Assembly (NCBI GenBank): GCA_036351575.1
Contig: JAZBPJ010000077.1
Span: 1 to 59,724 of the forward strand
Reading direction: 5' to 3'
Length of the DNA stretch: 59,724 nucleotides
Source of the DNA: JABDPF01 sp036351575
GTDB taxonomy: Bacteria > Pseudomonadota > Gammaproteobacteria > Xanthomonadales > SZUA-36
The position numbers were made by a program, and so were the translations under genes. The notes below the pieces were generated by a model. It did not search any database. It saw nothing but the letters and a program-made list of their open reading frames with translations, and was not told where the DNA came from. Shown here piece after piece: positions 8,283-17,293 of this stretch (positions are counted from its first letter, which is position 1; every line of letters begins with the position of its first letter).

Positions 8283-9758
8283 TCAAAAAACCAGGGACTT
8301 AACCAGCAGCACCCAGCTGATGAGCACGGCCGGACCGAGCAGGCCGATCAGGATTCCTCCCGGCCGCAGGTCCCGCGTCGAAATCTCACCCGTAGCAAAC
8401 GCAATGGCGTTCGGCGGCGTCGAGACCGGCAGCAAAAGCGCGCAGGAAGCGCTCAGGCCGAGGATCAGGCACATTTCCAGCTCGCGCCCCGGCATCAGCG
8501 CCACTGACACGGGCAGGATCAGCGAGACCGTCGCCGTGTTGCTCATGAAATTGGACAGCATGACGGTGACAAGAGCCATCGCGGCGTAAACCAGGATATC
8601 CAGGTTCAGCGTCGTCAGGAACTCCAGCCAGGACGCGAGCCGGGCGGCCAGCCCGGTATCCGTCACCGCGGCGCCCAGCGAAAGCCCGCCGGCAACCAGC
8701 ATCAACGTGTCCCAGGGCAGGCCGCGCACATGGGCTGCGCCCATGACCTGCGTCATCGTCAAGCCGACGATGGGAATCAGTGAAATGGCCGCCACGTGAA
8801 TGCCGTGCAATGGCGTCGTCAGCCACAGCCCCACGGTCAACAGGGACAGGAAACCGACAATAAAGCGCTCCCGAAGGCCGGGCATCTGGGGTTCTTTGGC
8901 GCTGTCCGCCTCCAGCTTTACCTGCTCGATCGAAGCCGGAAACAGCTTCTGCACGATCAGCCACGCCACGAATGTCAGGCAGATCGCGCCGGGTACGCCG
9001 ACCGCCATCCACTGGACGAAATCGATTTCAAAACCGTACTCGGCGGCCACGCCCACCGCGATCGCATTGGGCGGACTGCCGATGATCGTACCCATGCCGC
9101 CGACGGAGGCGGACAGGGGTATCGCCACGAGCAGCGCCTTGGCAAACGGCTCGTCCCGGCCGAGCTGGCGCACCAGGGGCAGCACGGCGCCGATCATCAG
9201 CACGGTGGTCGAGGTATTGGAGATGAACATCGAGGCGACGCAGCTGGTCAGCATCACGGCCAGCAAAACCCTTGACGGGCTGGTGCCGGCGGGCCGGATG
9301 GCCGCCGCAAACAGCAGGCGGTCCAGCCCGGTTCGCGACAGGCCCTCGGCCATGAAAAACCCGCCCAGCATCAGCCAGATCACGGGACTCGACCAGGTAT
9401 TGAGGTAACGGCCGGTATCCCATGGTTCGGCGTGAAGCAGGGTCGTTCCCAGCGCAAATACCAGGTAACCCATGATCAGCAGGCCGACGGCGAAAGCCGG
9501 CACCGCTTCGGTTATCCACAGGCCGACCGCCAGCAGGAACAGGAACAGCACGGCTCTCTGCTCAGGTGGAAAGATTCCGGAAAGCAGATTCCAGACCCAC
9601 CACACGGCAAGGGCGACCAGCACAAACAGAAGCAGGCGACGAACACCGTAGGCCTGGCCCGGGCGCAGTATTCGAAACGCGGCGCGCCGGCTGTCACGGT
9701 AGGAAACTTTTTGTCGAACGGAGTTGTGGTTTTCACTCACGGCGGGGTTGCCCGGCAA
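8283..9758 (-). CDS. DASS/SLC13 family anion transporter
   Basis: Inner-membrane protein of 491 residues with about 11-12 hydrophobic segments after a charged N-terminal region of about 40 residues. Two SNT clamp motifs (SNTSTTV and SNTATVSL) with their downstream partners GSPPNAIAVG and TPPNAIAF are diagnostic of the divalent anion:Na+ symporter family, which carries dicarboxylates, citrate, sulfate or phosphate. The substrate is not determined. It is transcribed away from the hydrogenase operon, with about 220 bases shared between the two starts. Confidence 0.85.
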   Translation of the reverse strand: MPGNPAVSENHNSVRQKVSYRDSRRAAFRILRPGQAYGVRRLLLFVLVALAVWWVWNLLSGIFPPEQRAVLFLFLLAVGLWITEAVPAFAVGLLIMGYLVFALGTTLLHAEPWDTGRYLNTWSSPVIWLMLGGFFMAEGLSRTGLDRLLFAAAIRPAGTSPSRVLLAVMLTSCVASMFISNTSTTVLMIGAVLPLVRQLGRDEPFAKALLVAIPLSASVGGMGTIIGSPPNAIAVGVAAEYGFEIDFVQWMAVGVPGAICLTFVAWLIVQKLFPASIEQVKLEADSAKEPQMPGLRERFIVGFLSLLTVGLWLTTPLHGIHVAAISLIPIVGLTMTQVMGAAHVRGLPWDTLMLVAGGLSLGAAVTDTGLAARLASWLEFLTTLNLDILVYAAMALVTVMLSNFMSNTATVSLILPVSVALMPGRELEMCLILGLSASCALLLPVSTPPNAIAFATGEISTRDLRPGGILIGLLGPAVLISWVLLVKSLVF

Positions 9759-9873
9759 GCAGTTGTTTCAAGGTCGGGAGATTGTATACCGAACGTAAGA
9801 AAACACTACTTTCAGGGCATTGTAATGATGCTGATCAACAAGCCAAAAAATTAGTCTGAATCCGTAAACTATT

Positions 9874-9887
9874 TTGATCTGCATCAT
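9874..9887 (+). promoter_or_regulatory. FNR-type site upstream of hoxF
   Basis: TTGAT-CTGC-ATCAT matches the FNR/ANR consensus TTGAT-N4-ATCAA at 9 of 10 positions. It sits about 100 bases before the hoxF ATG, in the intergenic region shared with the transporter gene. Oxygen-dependent control of a hydrogenase is plausible. The promoter elements themselves are not clear. Confidence 0.4.
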
Positions 9888-9978
9888 GTACCCGGGAGTG
9901 CTTCAGGCGCAGGATTTAAACCGCGTTTTATCAGGGGTTCTTCCCCGTGTTGGATCGCGTGGAAGGCCCCGGAAATCC

Positions 9979-11757
9979 ATGAACGGGGAAACAGCTTTGA
10001 ACAAGACAAAAGCAGCGAAATCCGCCGCCAGGCGGGATTTACCCGCCAACCGCGTGCAGCTTCTGGACTTCCTGTGGAAAGCACAGAATGAACACGGTTA
10101 CGTCCGGCAGGAAGACATCGAGGCAGCCGCCGAAGCGCTTGACACGTCGACCATCGATATTCACGGCGTGGTGACCTTTTACCACTTCCTGAGCCTTCGG
10201 CCCCGTGGCAAATACACGATTTACCTGAACAACAGCCCGGTGGCGGAGTGCAAGGGCTATGGGCGAATGAAAAAAGCGTTCGAAGCGGCAACGGGCACCG
10301 CGATCAACGGCGTCGATCCCAGCGGCCAGTTCGGGCTGTTCGAAACGGCCTGCATCGGGCTCAGCGACCATGAGCCGTCCGCCCTGATCAACTTCCACCC
10401 GTTCACGAACCTGAACAGCCTGAAAGTGAAGCAGATCGTCGCGCAGCTCAAGCAGGGCGCCAACCCCGCCGACATTTGCGACGAGGTAAAGGATCACATC
10501 CGCTTTACCCCGGATGAGCAGCGCACCGTGCTGTTGCGCGATTACCAGCCCAGCGCCGCGCTGGCCAAACTGAAAGACACCACGCCCGAAGCCGTGCTGG
10601 CGGAGATCAAGAAATCCGGCCTCAGGGGCATGGGCGGAGCCTTCTTCCCCACCGGCGTCAAGTGGGAGTCCTGCCGCAAGGACCCGGAGTCGCCGAAGTA
10701 CATCTTCTGCAACGCGGACGAAGGCGAGCCGGGCACGTTCAAGGATCGCGTTCTGCTCAACTCCCTGCCCGGGCTGGTGCTGGAAGGCATGGTCGTCGCC
10801 GGTTACGCGGTGGGCTCGGAAGAAGGCGTGATCTACCTGCGCGCGGAGTACAAGTGGATGCAGGAGAAACTGCAGCACGTCATCGATCACTTCCGCAAGA
10901 TGAACCTGCTGGGCAGGAACATCATGGGCATCGAGGGGTTCAATTTCGAGATCCGCATCCAGCTGGGCGCCGGCGCCTATGTCTGCGGCGAGGAAACGGC
11001 GATGCTGAACTCGATCGAGGGCAAGCGCGGCGAGCCGCGCAACAAGCGATTTTTCCCGACCGAGCGCGGCTACATGCAGAAACCGACCGTGATCAACAAC
11101 GTGGAAACCTTCTGCTGCGCGGCTCGCATCGTCGAACTGGGCGCCGACCACTACCTGCAGGCGGGTACGCCGAAATCGCCGGGCACCAAGCTGCTCAGCG
11201 TATCGGGTGACTGCCGCCTGCCGGGTATTTACGAGATACCGATGGGTACGACGGTGCGCGAGGTGCTCGACATGTGCGAAGCCGACCGCCCCCATTTCAT
11301 CCAGGTCAGCGGCCCCTCCGGCGAATGCCTGTCCATCGACGAAGCCGACCGCGTGTTCTCGATGGAAGACCTGAACCGGGGCGGCTCCTTCATGGTCTTC
11401 AGCCGCTCGCGCGACATCCTGGACATCCTCAGGAATTACAACCACTTCTTCAAGAGCGAATCCTGCGGGCTGTGCACGCCCTGCCGCGCCGGCAATTTCA
11501 TCATCGAAAAGAAACTGGACCTGTTCGCGGCCAGGCTGGCCCAGCAGTCCGACGTCGAAGACCTCAAGTCCTGGGGCGAAATCATGAAGCTTACCTGCCG
11601 TTGTGGCCTGGGCAAGACCGCCGCCGGCTCCCTCCTGATGGCTCAGGACAAGTTCCCCGACTACTTCGACACCATCGTGGATAAAAATCCCGACGGATTA
11701 AACAAAGGGTTCAGCCTGAAAGATGCGGTTCGGGAATACGACGAGTTCAGCAACTGA
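9979..11757 (+). CDS. hoxF: NAD-reducing hydrogenase diaphorase subunit HoxF
   Basis: Flavoprotein subunit of a group 3d bidirectional NiFe hydrogenase, passing electrons between H2 oxidation and NAD+. With the ATG at 9979 it has 592 residues. A NuoE-like thioredoxin-fold domain spans roughly residues 20-165 and a NuoF-like domain 180-580. GLRGMGGAFFPTG (NADH/FMN site), CNADEGEPGTF and GAGAYVCGEETA are intact. Cluster ligands are Cys496, Cys499 and Cys502 (CGLCTPCRAG) with a fourth from Cys540 or Cys542. In the NuoE-like domain only one Cys is seen at each of the two usual Cys-pair sites. A TTG at 9997 with GGGGAA upstream is an alternative start. Confidence 0.92.
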   Translation: MNGETALNKTKAAKSAARRDLPANRVQLLDFLWKAQNEHGYVRQEDIEAAAEALDTSTIDIHGVVTFYHFLSLRPRGKYTIYLNNSPVAECKGYGRMKKAFEAATGTAINGVDPSGQFGLFETACIGLSDHEPSALINFHPFTNLNSLKVKQIVAQLKQGANPADICDEVKDHIRFTPDEQRTVLLRDYQPSAALAKLKDTTPEAVLAEIKKSGLRGMGGAFFPTGVKWESCRKDPESPKYIFCNADEGEPGTFKDRVLLNSLPGLVLEGMVVAGYAVGSEEGVIYLRAEYKWMQEKLQHVIDHFRKMNLLGRNIMGIEGFNFEIRIQLGAGAYVCGEETAMLNSIEGKRGEPRNKRFFPTERGYMQKPTVINNVETFCCAARIVELGADHYLQAGTPKSPGTKLLSVSGDCRLPGIYEIPMGTTVREVLDMCEADRPHFIQVSGPSGECLSIDEADRVFSMEDLNRGGSFMVFSRSRDILDILRNYNHFFKSESCGLCTPCRAGNFIIEKKLDLFAARLAQQSDVEDLKSWGEIMKLTCRCGLGKTAAGSLLMAQDKFPDYFDTIVDKNPDGLNKGFSLKDAVREYDEFSN

Positions 11758-11768
11758 GTACAGCGATC

Positions 11769-13109
11769 ATGAGCAAGCAGAAAAGAAAAACCAACGGCAA
11801 GGCCGGCAAAGCATCGACCGGGGCCGTCAAGACGAAAGCCAAGGCCAACGGCCAAATCACGATTACGATCGACGGCAAGGAAATCAGGTGCGAAGCCGGG
11901 CGCAACCTGGTTGACGTGGCGAACGAGAACGACATCTTCATTCCCAGCCTGTGCTACTACCCGGAAATCGAACCGCCGCTGGGCACCTGCCGCGTCTGCA
12001 CCTGCAACATCAACGGCTCGCCCCAGCCGGCCTGCACCCACAAGGTGGAAGACGGCATGGTGGTCGAGGTGCACAACAAGCAACTCGACGACGCGCGCGA
12101 GGCCATTGTCGAAATGATGTTCTCGGAAGGCAATCACTTCTGCCCCGGCTGCCAGAAGAGCGGCGACTGCGACCTCCAGCACATGGCCTATGAACTGGGT
12201 TTGCGGCACACGCGCTTCCCGCACGTTTTCAAGGACCGGGTCGTCGACTTCAACGCCAGCCGCATGATCATGGAGCACAACCGCTGCATCAAGTGCGGAC
12301 GCTGCGTCAACGAGGTGTTCACCGACGATGGAAAAGCCGTGTTTTCCTTCCGTTACCGCGGCAACGAGATGCGCGTGGGCATCGACTACGACGAAGAAGC
12401 CAAGCTCAGCGAGGAACAGGCCATCCGCGCGATGCACATCTGCCCCACCGGTTCCATTATCGTGCGCGGACAAAATCACTCGCGGCCGTTCGGCATGCGG
12501 CGCTTCGACATGCAGTCCACCCGCAAGATGGAGCCCGTCGAAGAGCCTCAAGTCGAGCTGCCCACTGAGAAAAAAACGGTCGCCACCGCCTCGCTGGCGG
12601 GCTGTTTCGGCTGCCACATGTCGCTGCTGGACATCGACCTGAAGCTGCTCGACCTGATCGAGGTCGTGGAATTCAACAAGTCGCCGCTGAACGACATCAA
12701 GAAGTTCACCAAGCGCTGCGATATCGGCATCATCGAGGGCGGCTGCTGCAACTCGGAAAACGTCGAGGTGCTGCGCGAATTCCGCAAGAACTGCGATGTG
12801 CTGGTCGCACTCGGCGAATGCGCTCTGTGGGGCGGCGTTCCCTCTATGCGCAACACCATTCCGCTGAGCGAGTGCCTGGAAGAGGCCTATCTGAACTCGT
12901 CGACTTCAATGCCCGATGACGCCGAGGTGCCGTACCACGAGGATCTCCCGAAAATCCTCGACAAGGTATACGCCTGCAACGACATCGTGGAGATCGACTA
13001 CTACATCCCGGGTTGTCCCCCGGACGCCGATCACATCTGGCGCTCCGTACTGAGCCTGGTCTCGGGTCAGGAGCTTTCCATTCCGTATTCCGAATTGAAG
13101 TATGACTAA
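11769..13109 (+). CDS. hoxUY: fused HoxU-HoxY: diaphorase small subunit plus hydrogenase small subunit
   Basis: One uninterrupted 446-residue frame joins two subunits that are normally separate. A Lys-rich leader (residues 1-28) is followed by the HoxU half (about 30-245): a 2Fe-2S domain with Cys62, Cys74 and Cys77, the FCPGCQKSGDC NuoG-like motif and a 4Fe-4S segment CIKCGRC...CPTG. A linker rich in Glu/Pro/Val leads to the HoxY half (about 268-446). HoxY cluster ligands appear in GCFGCHMS (Cys279, Cys282), GGCCNSENV, LGECALWGG and PGCPP. HoxY holds the proximal 4Fe-4S cluster next to the NiFe site of HoxH. It lies 11 bases after hoxF and 3 bases before hoxH. Confidence 0.9.
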   Translation: MSKQKRKTNGKAGKASTGAVKTKAKANGQITITIDGKEIRCEAGRNLVDVANENDIFIPSLCYYPEIEPPLGTCRVCTCNINGSPQPACTHKVEDGMVVEVHNKQLDDAREAIVEMMFSEGNHFCPGCQKSGDCDLQHMAYELGLRHTRFPHVFKDRVVDFNASRMIMEHNRCIKCGRCVNEVFTDDGKAVFSFRYRGNEMRVGIDYDEEAKLSEEQAIRAMHICPTGSIIVRGQNHSRPFGMRRFDMQSTRKMEPVEEPQVELPTEKKTVATASLAGCFGCHMSLLDIDLKLLDLIEVVEFNKSPLNDIKKFTKRCDIGIIEGGCCNSENVEVLREFRKNCDVLVALGECALWGGVPSMRNTIPLSECLEEAYLNSSTSMPDDAEVPYHEDLPKILDKVYACNDIVEIDYYIPGCPPDADHIWRSVLSLVSGQELSIPYSELKYD

Positions 13110-13112
13110 GCC

Positions 13113-14579
13113 ATGAGCACTTACGCCAAGAAAATCACGATTGATCCCGTCACGCGGGTGGAAGGACACGGACGCGTCACCGTTCAGCTGGACGACGCCG
13201 GAAAGGTCCAGAGGGCCCGGTTCCACGTCGTCGAATTCCGCGGTTTCGAGCGGTTTATCCAGGGGCATCCCTACTGGGAGGCGCCGCTGCTGGTGCAGCG
13301 CCTGTGCGGCATCTGCCCGGTGAGCCACCACCTGGCGGCCGCCAAGGCCGTCGACCAGGTGTACGGTGTCGACCCGGAAGACCTGGACCCGACGGCAACC
13401 AAGCTGCGCCGCCTGCTGCACTTCGGGCAGGTGTTCCAGTCCCACGCGCTGCATTTCTTCTACCTGGCTTCACCGGACCTGCTGTTCGGTATCGACGCCC
13501 CGGTGGAGAAACGCCACGTGGTTCCGGTCGCGGTGGAATACCCCGAACTCGCCAAGATGGGCATCCAGATGCGCCAGTTCGGCCAGGAAATCATCAAGGC
13601 GCTGGCGGGCAAGCGCGTGCACGGCATTGCGGCCATTCCGGGCGGCGTGCACAAGACCTTCGAAGCCAAGGAGCGTAATCGATTCCTGAGCGGCGAAGAC
13701 CTGCCCTCGATCGACACGATGATCGAGTGGTCCCAGGGCGTGGTCAAGTTCATCAAGGACTACCACGACAAGCACTACCGCTGGCTGGATTCCTTTGCCA
13801 GTTATCCTTCCGGCCATCTGGGCCTGGTGTCGGACAAGGGCGAATTGGAGCTTTACAACGGCCTCCTGCGCGCCATCGACGCGAACGGCAAGCGCACGCT
13901 GGACGACGTTCACAACGTGGACTACCTCAAGTACTTCGGCGAAGGCATCGAGAAGTGGTCCTACATGAAATTCCCCTTCCTGCGTCACCTGGGCCGCGAT
14001 GAGGGCTGGAACCGGGTCGGACCGCTGGGCCGCCTGAACGTCTGCGACAGCATCCCGACACCGCTGGCGCAGACCGAACTGGAAGAATTCAAGGCTTACA
14101 CCTACGGCCGGACCAACAACCACACCATGCATTCGCACTGGGCGCGGCTGATCGAGGTTCTGCACTGCGCCGAAGCGATGAAGGAACTGCTGGAAGACGA
14201 AACCATCCTCAGGAAACCGGAGCGGCCCAAAGTCAACCGGCGCCCGGAGGGCATCGGCATCATCGAGGCGCCACGCGGCACGCTGATTCACCACTACAAG
14301 GTGGATGAAAAGGGCCGCATCACCAAGTGCAACCTGATCGTTTCGACCACGCACAACAACGAACCGATGAACCAGGCGGTGCGCTGGGTGGCCCAGAACG
14401 TGCTCGACGGACAGAAAGAGATCACCGACAGCATGCTGAACCAGGTCGAGATCGCTATCCGCGCCTATGACCCCTGCCTGAGCTGCGCGACCCATTCCAT
14501 GGGCCAGATGCCGCTGGTGCTGGAGGTGTTCGACGCCGAGGGCAACGTCGTTTCCCGCCACGTCAAGGACCCGACTTGA
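13113..14579 (+). CDS. hoxH: NiFe hydrogenase large subunit HoxH
   Basis: Catalytic subunit of 488 residues. The N-terminal ligand motif RLCGICPVSHH supplies Cys65 and Cys68, and the C-terminal DPCLSCATH supplies Cys455 and Cys458, ending at His461. The 27 residues after His461 are the extension removed by the maturation protease encoded next. DPVTRVEGHGR near the start is the family signature. Sequence and operon place it in group 3d (NAD-linked, cytoplasmic, moderately oxygen-tolerant in known members). The hyp genes needed to build the NiFe centre are not in this window. Confidence 0.95.
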   Translation: MSTYAKKITIDPVTRVEGHGRVTVQLDDAGKVQRARFHVVEFRGFERFIQGHPYWEAPLLVQRLCGICPVSHHLAAAKAVDQVYGVDPEDLDPTATKLRRLLHFGQVFQSHALHFFYLASPDLLFGIDAPVEKRHVVPVAVEYPELAKMGIQMRQFGQEIIKALAGKRVHGIAAIPGGVHKTFEAKERNRFLSGEDLPSIDTMIEWSQGVVKFIKDYHDKHYRWLDSFASYPSGHLGLVSDKGELELYNGLLRAIDANGKRTLDDVHNVDYLKYFGEGIEKWSYMKFPFLRHLGRDEGWNRVGPLGRLNVCDSIPTPLAQTELEEFKAYTYGRTNNHTMHSHWARLIEVLHCAEAMKELLEDETILRKPERPKVNRRPEGIGIIEAPRGTLIHHYKVDEKGRITKCNLIVSTTHNNEPMNQAVRWVAQNVLDGQKEITDSMLNQVEIAIRAYDPCLSCATHSMGQMPLVLEVFDAEGNVVSRHVKDPT

Positions 14580-15064
14580 ACGCGGTAACAGCAGAATCCA
14601 TCCGGCCCGGCATCGGGCCGGACACGCTGATCTTCGGGATCGGCAACTGCGGCCGCAGTGACGACGGCCTGGGCTGGGCGTTTCTCGACCGCATCAGCGC
14701 GGAAGCCGGTTTCAGCAGCCCGGTCGAGTACCGTTACCAGTTGCAGGTCGAGGACGCGGCGCTGGCCGAGCGCATGCAGCGGGTTATTTTCATCGATTCT
14801 TACAACGGTCAGCTGCCCGGCGGCTTCCGCTGGCAGCGTTGCGAGGCCAGCGAAGACTTTCAATTCACCACGCACGTGCTGCCGCCGCGCGGTGTCATGC
14901 ACTACTGCCAGGCCCTTTACGGCAAGGCGCCGCGGGCCGATATCCTGGCCATCGCCGGCTATGAATGGGGTCTGCGCAATTCGCTTTCTGCAGCCGCCTG
15001 CCAGAACCTCGAAAACGCCCTGCTTTTTTTCAGGCGGCGGGTCCTCCAAACCGCCTTCGCTTGA
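14576..15064 (+). CDS. hoxW: hydrogenase maturation protease HoxW
   Basis: A 162-residue HyaD/HybD/HoxW-type endopeptidase that trims the HoxH C-terminus after nickel insertion. The conserved metal sites are visible: GIGNCGRSDDGLG (acidic ligand), FIDSYNG and FTTHVLPP (His). The TTG start overlaps the hoxH stop by 4 bases (TTGA), so translation is probably coupled. Placement directly after hoxH supports this protein being its dedicated protease. Confidence 0.88.
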   Translation: MNAVTAESIRPGIGPDTLIFGIGNCGRSDDGLGWAFLDRISAEAGFSSPVEYRYQLQVEDAALAERMQRVIFIDSYNGQLPGGFRWQRCEASEDFQFTTHVLPPRGVMHYCQALYGKAPRADILAIAGYEWGLRNSLSAAACQNLENALLFFRRRVLQTAFA

Positions 15065-15085
15065 ACGGTTCCCCCAGCGCTGACC

Positions 15086-15121
15086 CCGTGCTTACTGGCT
15101 TTTCTTTGACGTAAAGCACGG
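15086..15121 (+). other. imperfect hairpin between hoxW and the FAD-protein gene
   Basis: CCGTGCTTAC and GTAAAGCACGG can pair with one bulged base around a 15-base loop. No T-tract follows, so it is not a clear intrinsic terminator. It could attenuate or protect the transcript between hoxW and the downstream pair. Confidence 0.3.
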
Positions 15122-15175
15122 ACTGGATCGGCCCTTTCGGTATCATTTTCAGCATAATGACAAGGCAGCACGGCT

Positions 15176-17293
15176 ATGGGCGACACGACACGGGGCACGC
15201 AAAGGATCGAGTCGCATCCGATCCTGACCGCGCCTGAAAAAGAAACGATCGAGTTCAGCTGGCGTGGCGAAAGGCTCACGGCCCGGCAAGGCGAGTGCAT
15301 TTCCTCGGCGCTGTTCGCCAGCGGCATCCACGTCTTCGGCCACCATCCCCGTGACAGAAGTCCGCAGGGTATTTTCTGCGCCAACGGGCAGTGTTCCCAG
15401 TGCATGGTGATTGCGGACGGCCTGGCGGTGAAAGCCTGCATGGAGCCGGTCCGGCCCGGCATGCGGGTCGAACCGCTCGAGGGGGCCCCCGAACTGCCCG
15501 CGATCGCAAGCGTGCAGCGATTCACCGATATCGAGGAAATCGCGGTCGAATGCCTGATCATCGGCGGCGGCCCGGCCGGACTCGCCGCTGCTGTCGAACT
15601 GGGCAACGCCGGTGTTCGCGTGCTGCTGGTCGACGACAAGGACCGCCTCGGCGGCAAGCTCGTGCTGCAGACGCACAAGTTTTTTGGCTCCATCGACGAG
15701 GTGCACGCCGGCACGCGCGGCATCGACATCGCCACGCTGATGGAGGAAGAAGTCCGCCGCCACGAAAGCGTGGAGTGCTGGCTGAATACCAACGCGGTCG
15801 CGGTATTCAGCGACCAGCGCGTCGGCCTCGTGCGCAGCGGCCGCGAGTACGTGCTGGTTCGTCCGGACACCATCCTGGTCGCAACCGGCGCGCGTGAAAA
15901 ATCCCTGACCTTCCGCGGCAATACCCTGCCGGGTGTCTACGGTGCCGGCGCTTTCCAGACCCTGGTCAACCGCGACCTGGTCCGGCCTTCCGAAAAACTG
16001 TTCATCGTCGGCGGCGGCAATGTCGGTCTGATTGCCGGCTACCATGCCCTGCAGGCCGGCATCCAGGTCGTCGGCCTGGTCGAGGCGCTGCCCGAGTGCG
16101 GCGGCTACAAGGTGCACAAGGACAAGCTGGTGCGCATGGGCGTGCCGGTTTACACGCGCCACACGGTGCTGAGCGCGAACGGAGAGGATCACGTCGAGTC
16201 GGTCACCGTCGCCGCCATCGACGAGAACTGGGAAGTGATACCCGGCAGTGAACGCTCCTTTGAATGCGACACCCTGTTGGTCGCGGTGGGGCTGGACCCC
16301 TGCGACGAGTTCTATCACAAGGCGCGTTCCTTCGGCATGCAGGCGTTTTCGGCCGGCGACGCAGCCGAGATCGCCGAAGCCTCGGCGGCCATTTTCTCCG
16401 GCAAGATTCAAGGGCTCGGGATCGCCGCGGCGCTTGGCCGCGACGTGCCGGAAATCCCGCAAGAGTGGGAGCGCATCGAGCAAATCCTTAAATCCAGGCC
16501 GGGCCCGGCCGCAGCGGAAACCATTCCGGAGCAGGAGGAAGGCATCGCGGTCGTATTCCACTGCGAACAGGACATTCCCTGCAACCCCTGCACCTCGGTC
16601 TGCCCGAACCAGGCCATTTCCACCGGTGACGATATCCGCGGCAAACCCCGTTTCATCGGTGAGGAAATCGGCAAGGTCTGCAACGGCTGCACCAAGTGCG
16701 TCACGATCTGCCCCGGGCTGGCCATCACGCTGGTCGACTACCGCAAGGACAGCGAACACCCGATCGTTTCGCTGGCGCATGAGTTCCAGAAAGAGGACAT
16801 CCAGAACGGCGACACGGTCACCGTGCTCGACACCGAGGGCGTCGCGCTGGGCCAGGCGGAAGTCGCAAAGGTCGTGGCCGGAAAGAAAATGGACCGCACC
16901 CTGCTGCTGCGCCTGAAGGCGCCGAAGGAGATCGCCAAGCGCATCGCCGGCATCCAGGTACAGAAACCGGAAGTCACCGAACCCATGGAGCATTACGTCA
17001 CCCGCATGAGCGACGATACCATCGTGTGCCGCTGCGAACGCGTCACGGCAGGTGAGATCCGGGCATTGATCCGCCAGGGCATGCGCGACGTCAATGAAAT
17101 AAAAACCGTCACGCGGACCGGCATGGGGGCCTGCGGCGCCAAGACCTGCGGCAGCCTGGTCAATTTCCTGTTCCGCCAGGAAGGCATAGCGGTCGAGGAA
17201 ACGACGCCGAACGTCGACCGCCCCCTGTTCGTCGAGGTGCCGCTCGGTGTTTTCTGCGGCGCTGAATCCGGAACGCTGATCGATGGCCGCTGA
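15176..17293 (+). CDS. multidomain FAD/iron-sulfur oxidoreductase (amine dehydrogenase alpha-type)
   Basis: A 705-residue fusion. In order it has a 2Fe-2S plant-type domain (about 20-105, with CANGQCSQC), a pyridine nucleotide-disulfide oxidoreductase domain (about 120-425: IIGGGPAGLAAA, then ATGAREKSLTFRGNTLPG and VGGGNVGL), a two-cluster ferredoxin domain (about 465-525: CNPCTSVCP and CNGCTKCVTICPG), and a BFD-like 2Fe-2S domain (CRCERVTAGEI...GMGACGAKTCG) near 620-680. This arrangement recalls HcnA/HcnB, SoxA-like and dye-linked proline or opine dehydrogenase partner subunits. It overlaps the next FAD gene by 11 bases, so the pair probably forms one complex. The substrate is unknown. Confidence 0.8.
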   Translation: MGDTTRGTQRIESHPILTAPEKETIEFSWRGERLTARQGECISSALFASGIHVFGHHPRDRSPQGIFCANGQCSQCMVIADGLAVKACMEPVRPGMRVEPLEGAPELPAIASVQRFTDIEEIAVECLIIGGGPAGLAAAVELGNAGVRVLLVDDKDRLGGKLVLQTHKFFGSIDEVHAGTRGIDIATLMEEEVRRHESVECWLNTNAVAVFSDQRVGLVRSGREYVLVRPDTILVATGAREKSLTFRGNTLPGVYGAGAFQTLVNRDLVRPSEKLFIVGGGNVGLIAGYHALQAGIQVVGLVEALPECGGYKVHKDKLVRMGVPVYTRHTVLSANGEDHVESVTVAAIDENWEVIPGSERSFECDTLLVAVGLDPCDEFYHKARSFGMQAFSAGDAAEIAEASAAIFSGKIQGLGIAAALGRDVPEIPQEWERIEQILKSRPGPAAAETIPEQEEGIAVVFHCEQDIPCNPCTSVCPNQAISTGDDIRGKPRFIGEEIGKVCNGCTKCVTICPGLAITLVDYRKDSEHPIVSLAHEFQKEDIQNGDTVTVLDTEGVALGQAEVAKVVAGKKMDRTLLLRLKAPKEIAKRIAGIQVQKPEVTEPMEHYVTRMSDDTIVCRCERVTAGEIRALIRQGMRDVNEIKTVTRTGMGACGAKTCGSLVNFLFRQEGIAVEETTPNVDRPLFVEVPLGVFCGAESGTLIDGR

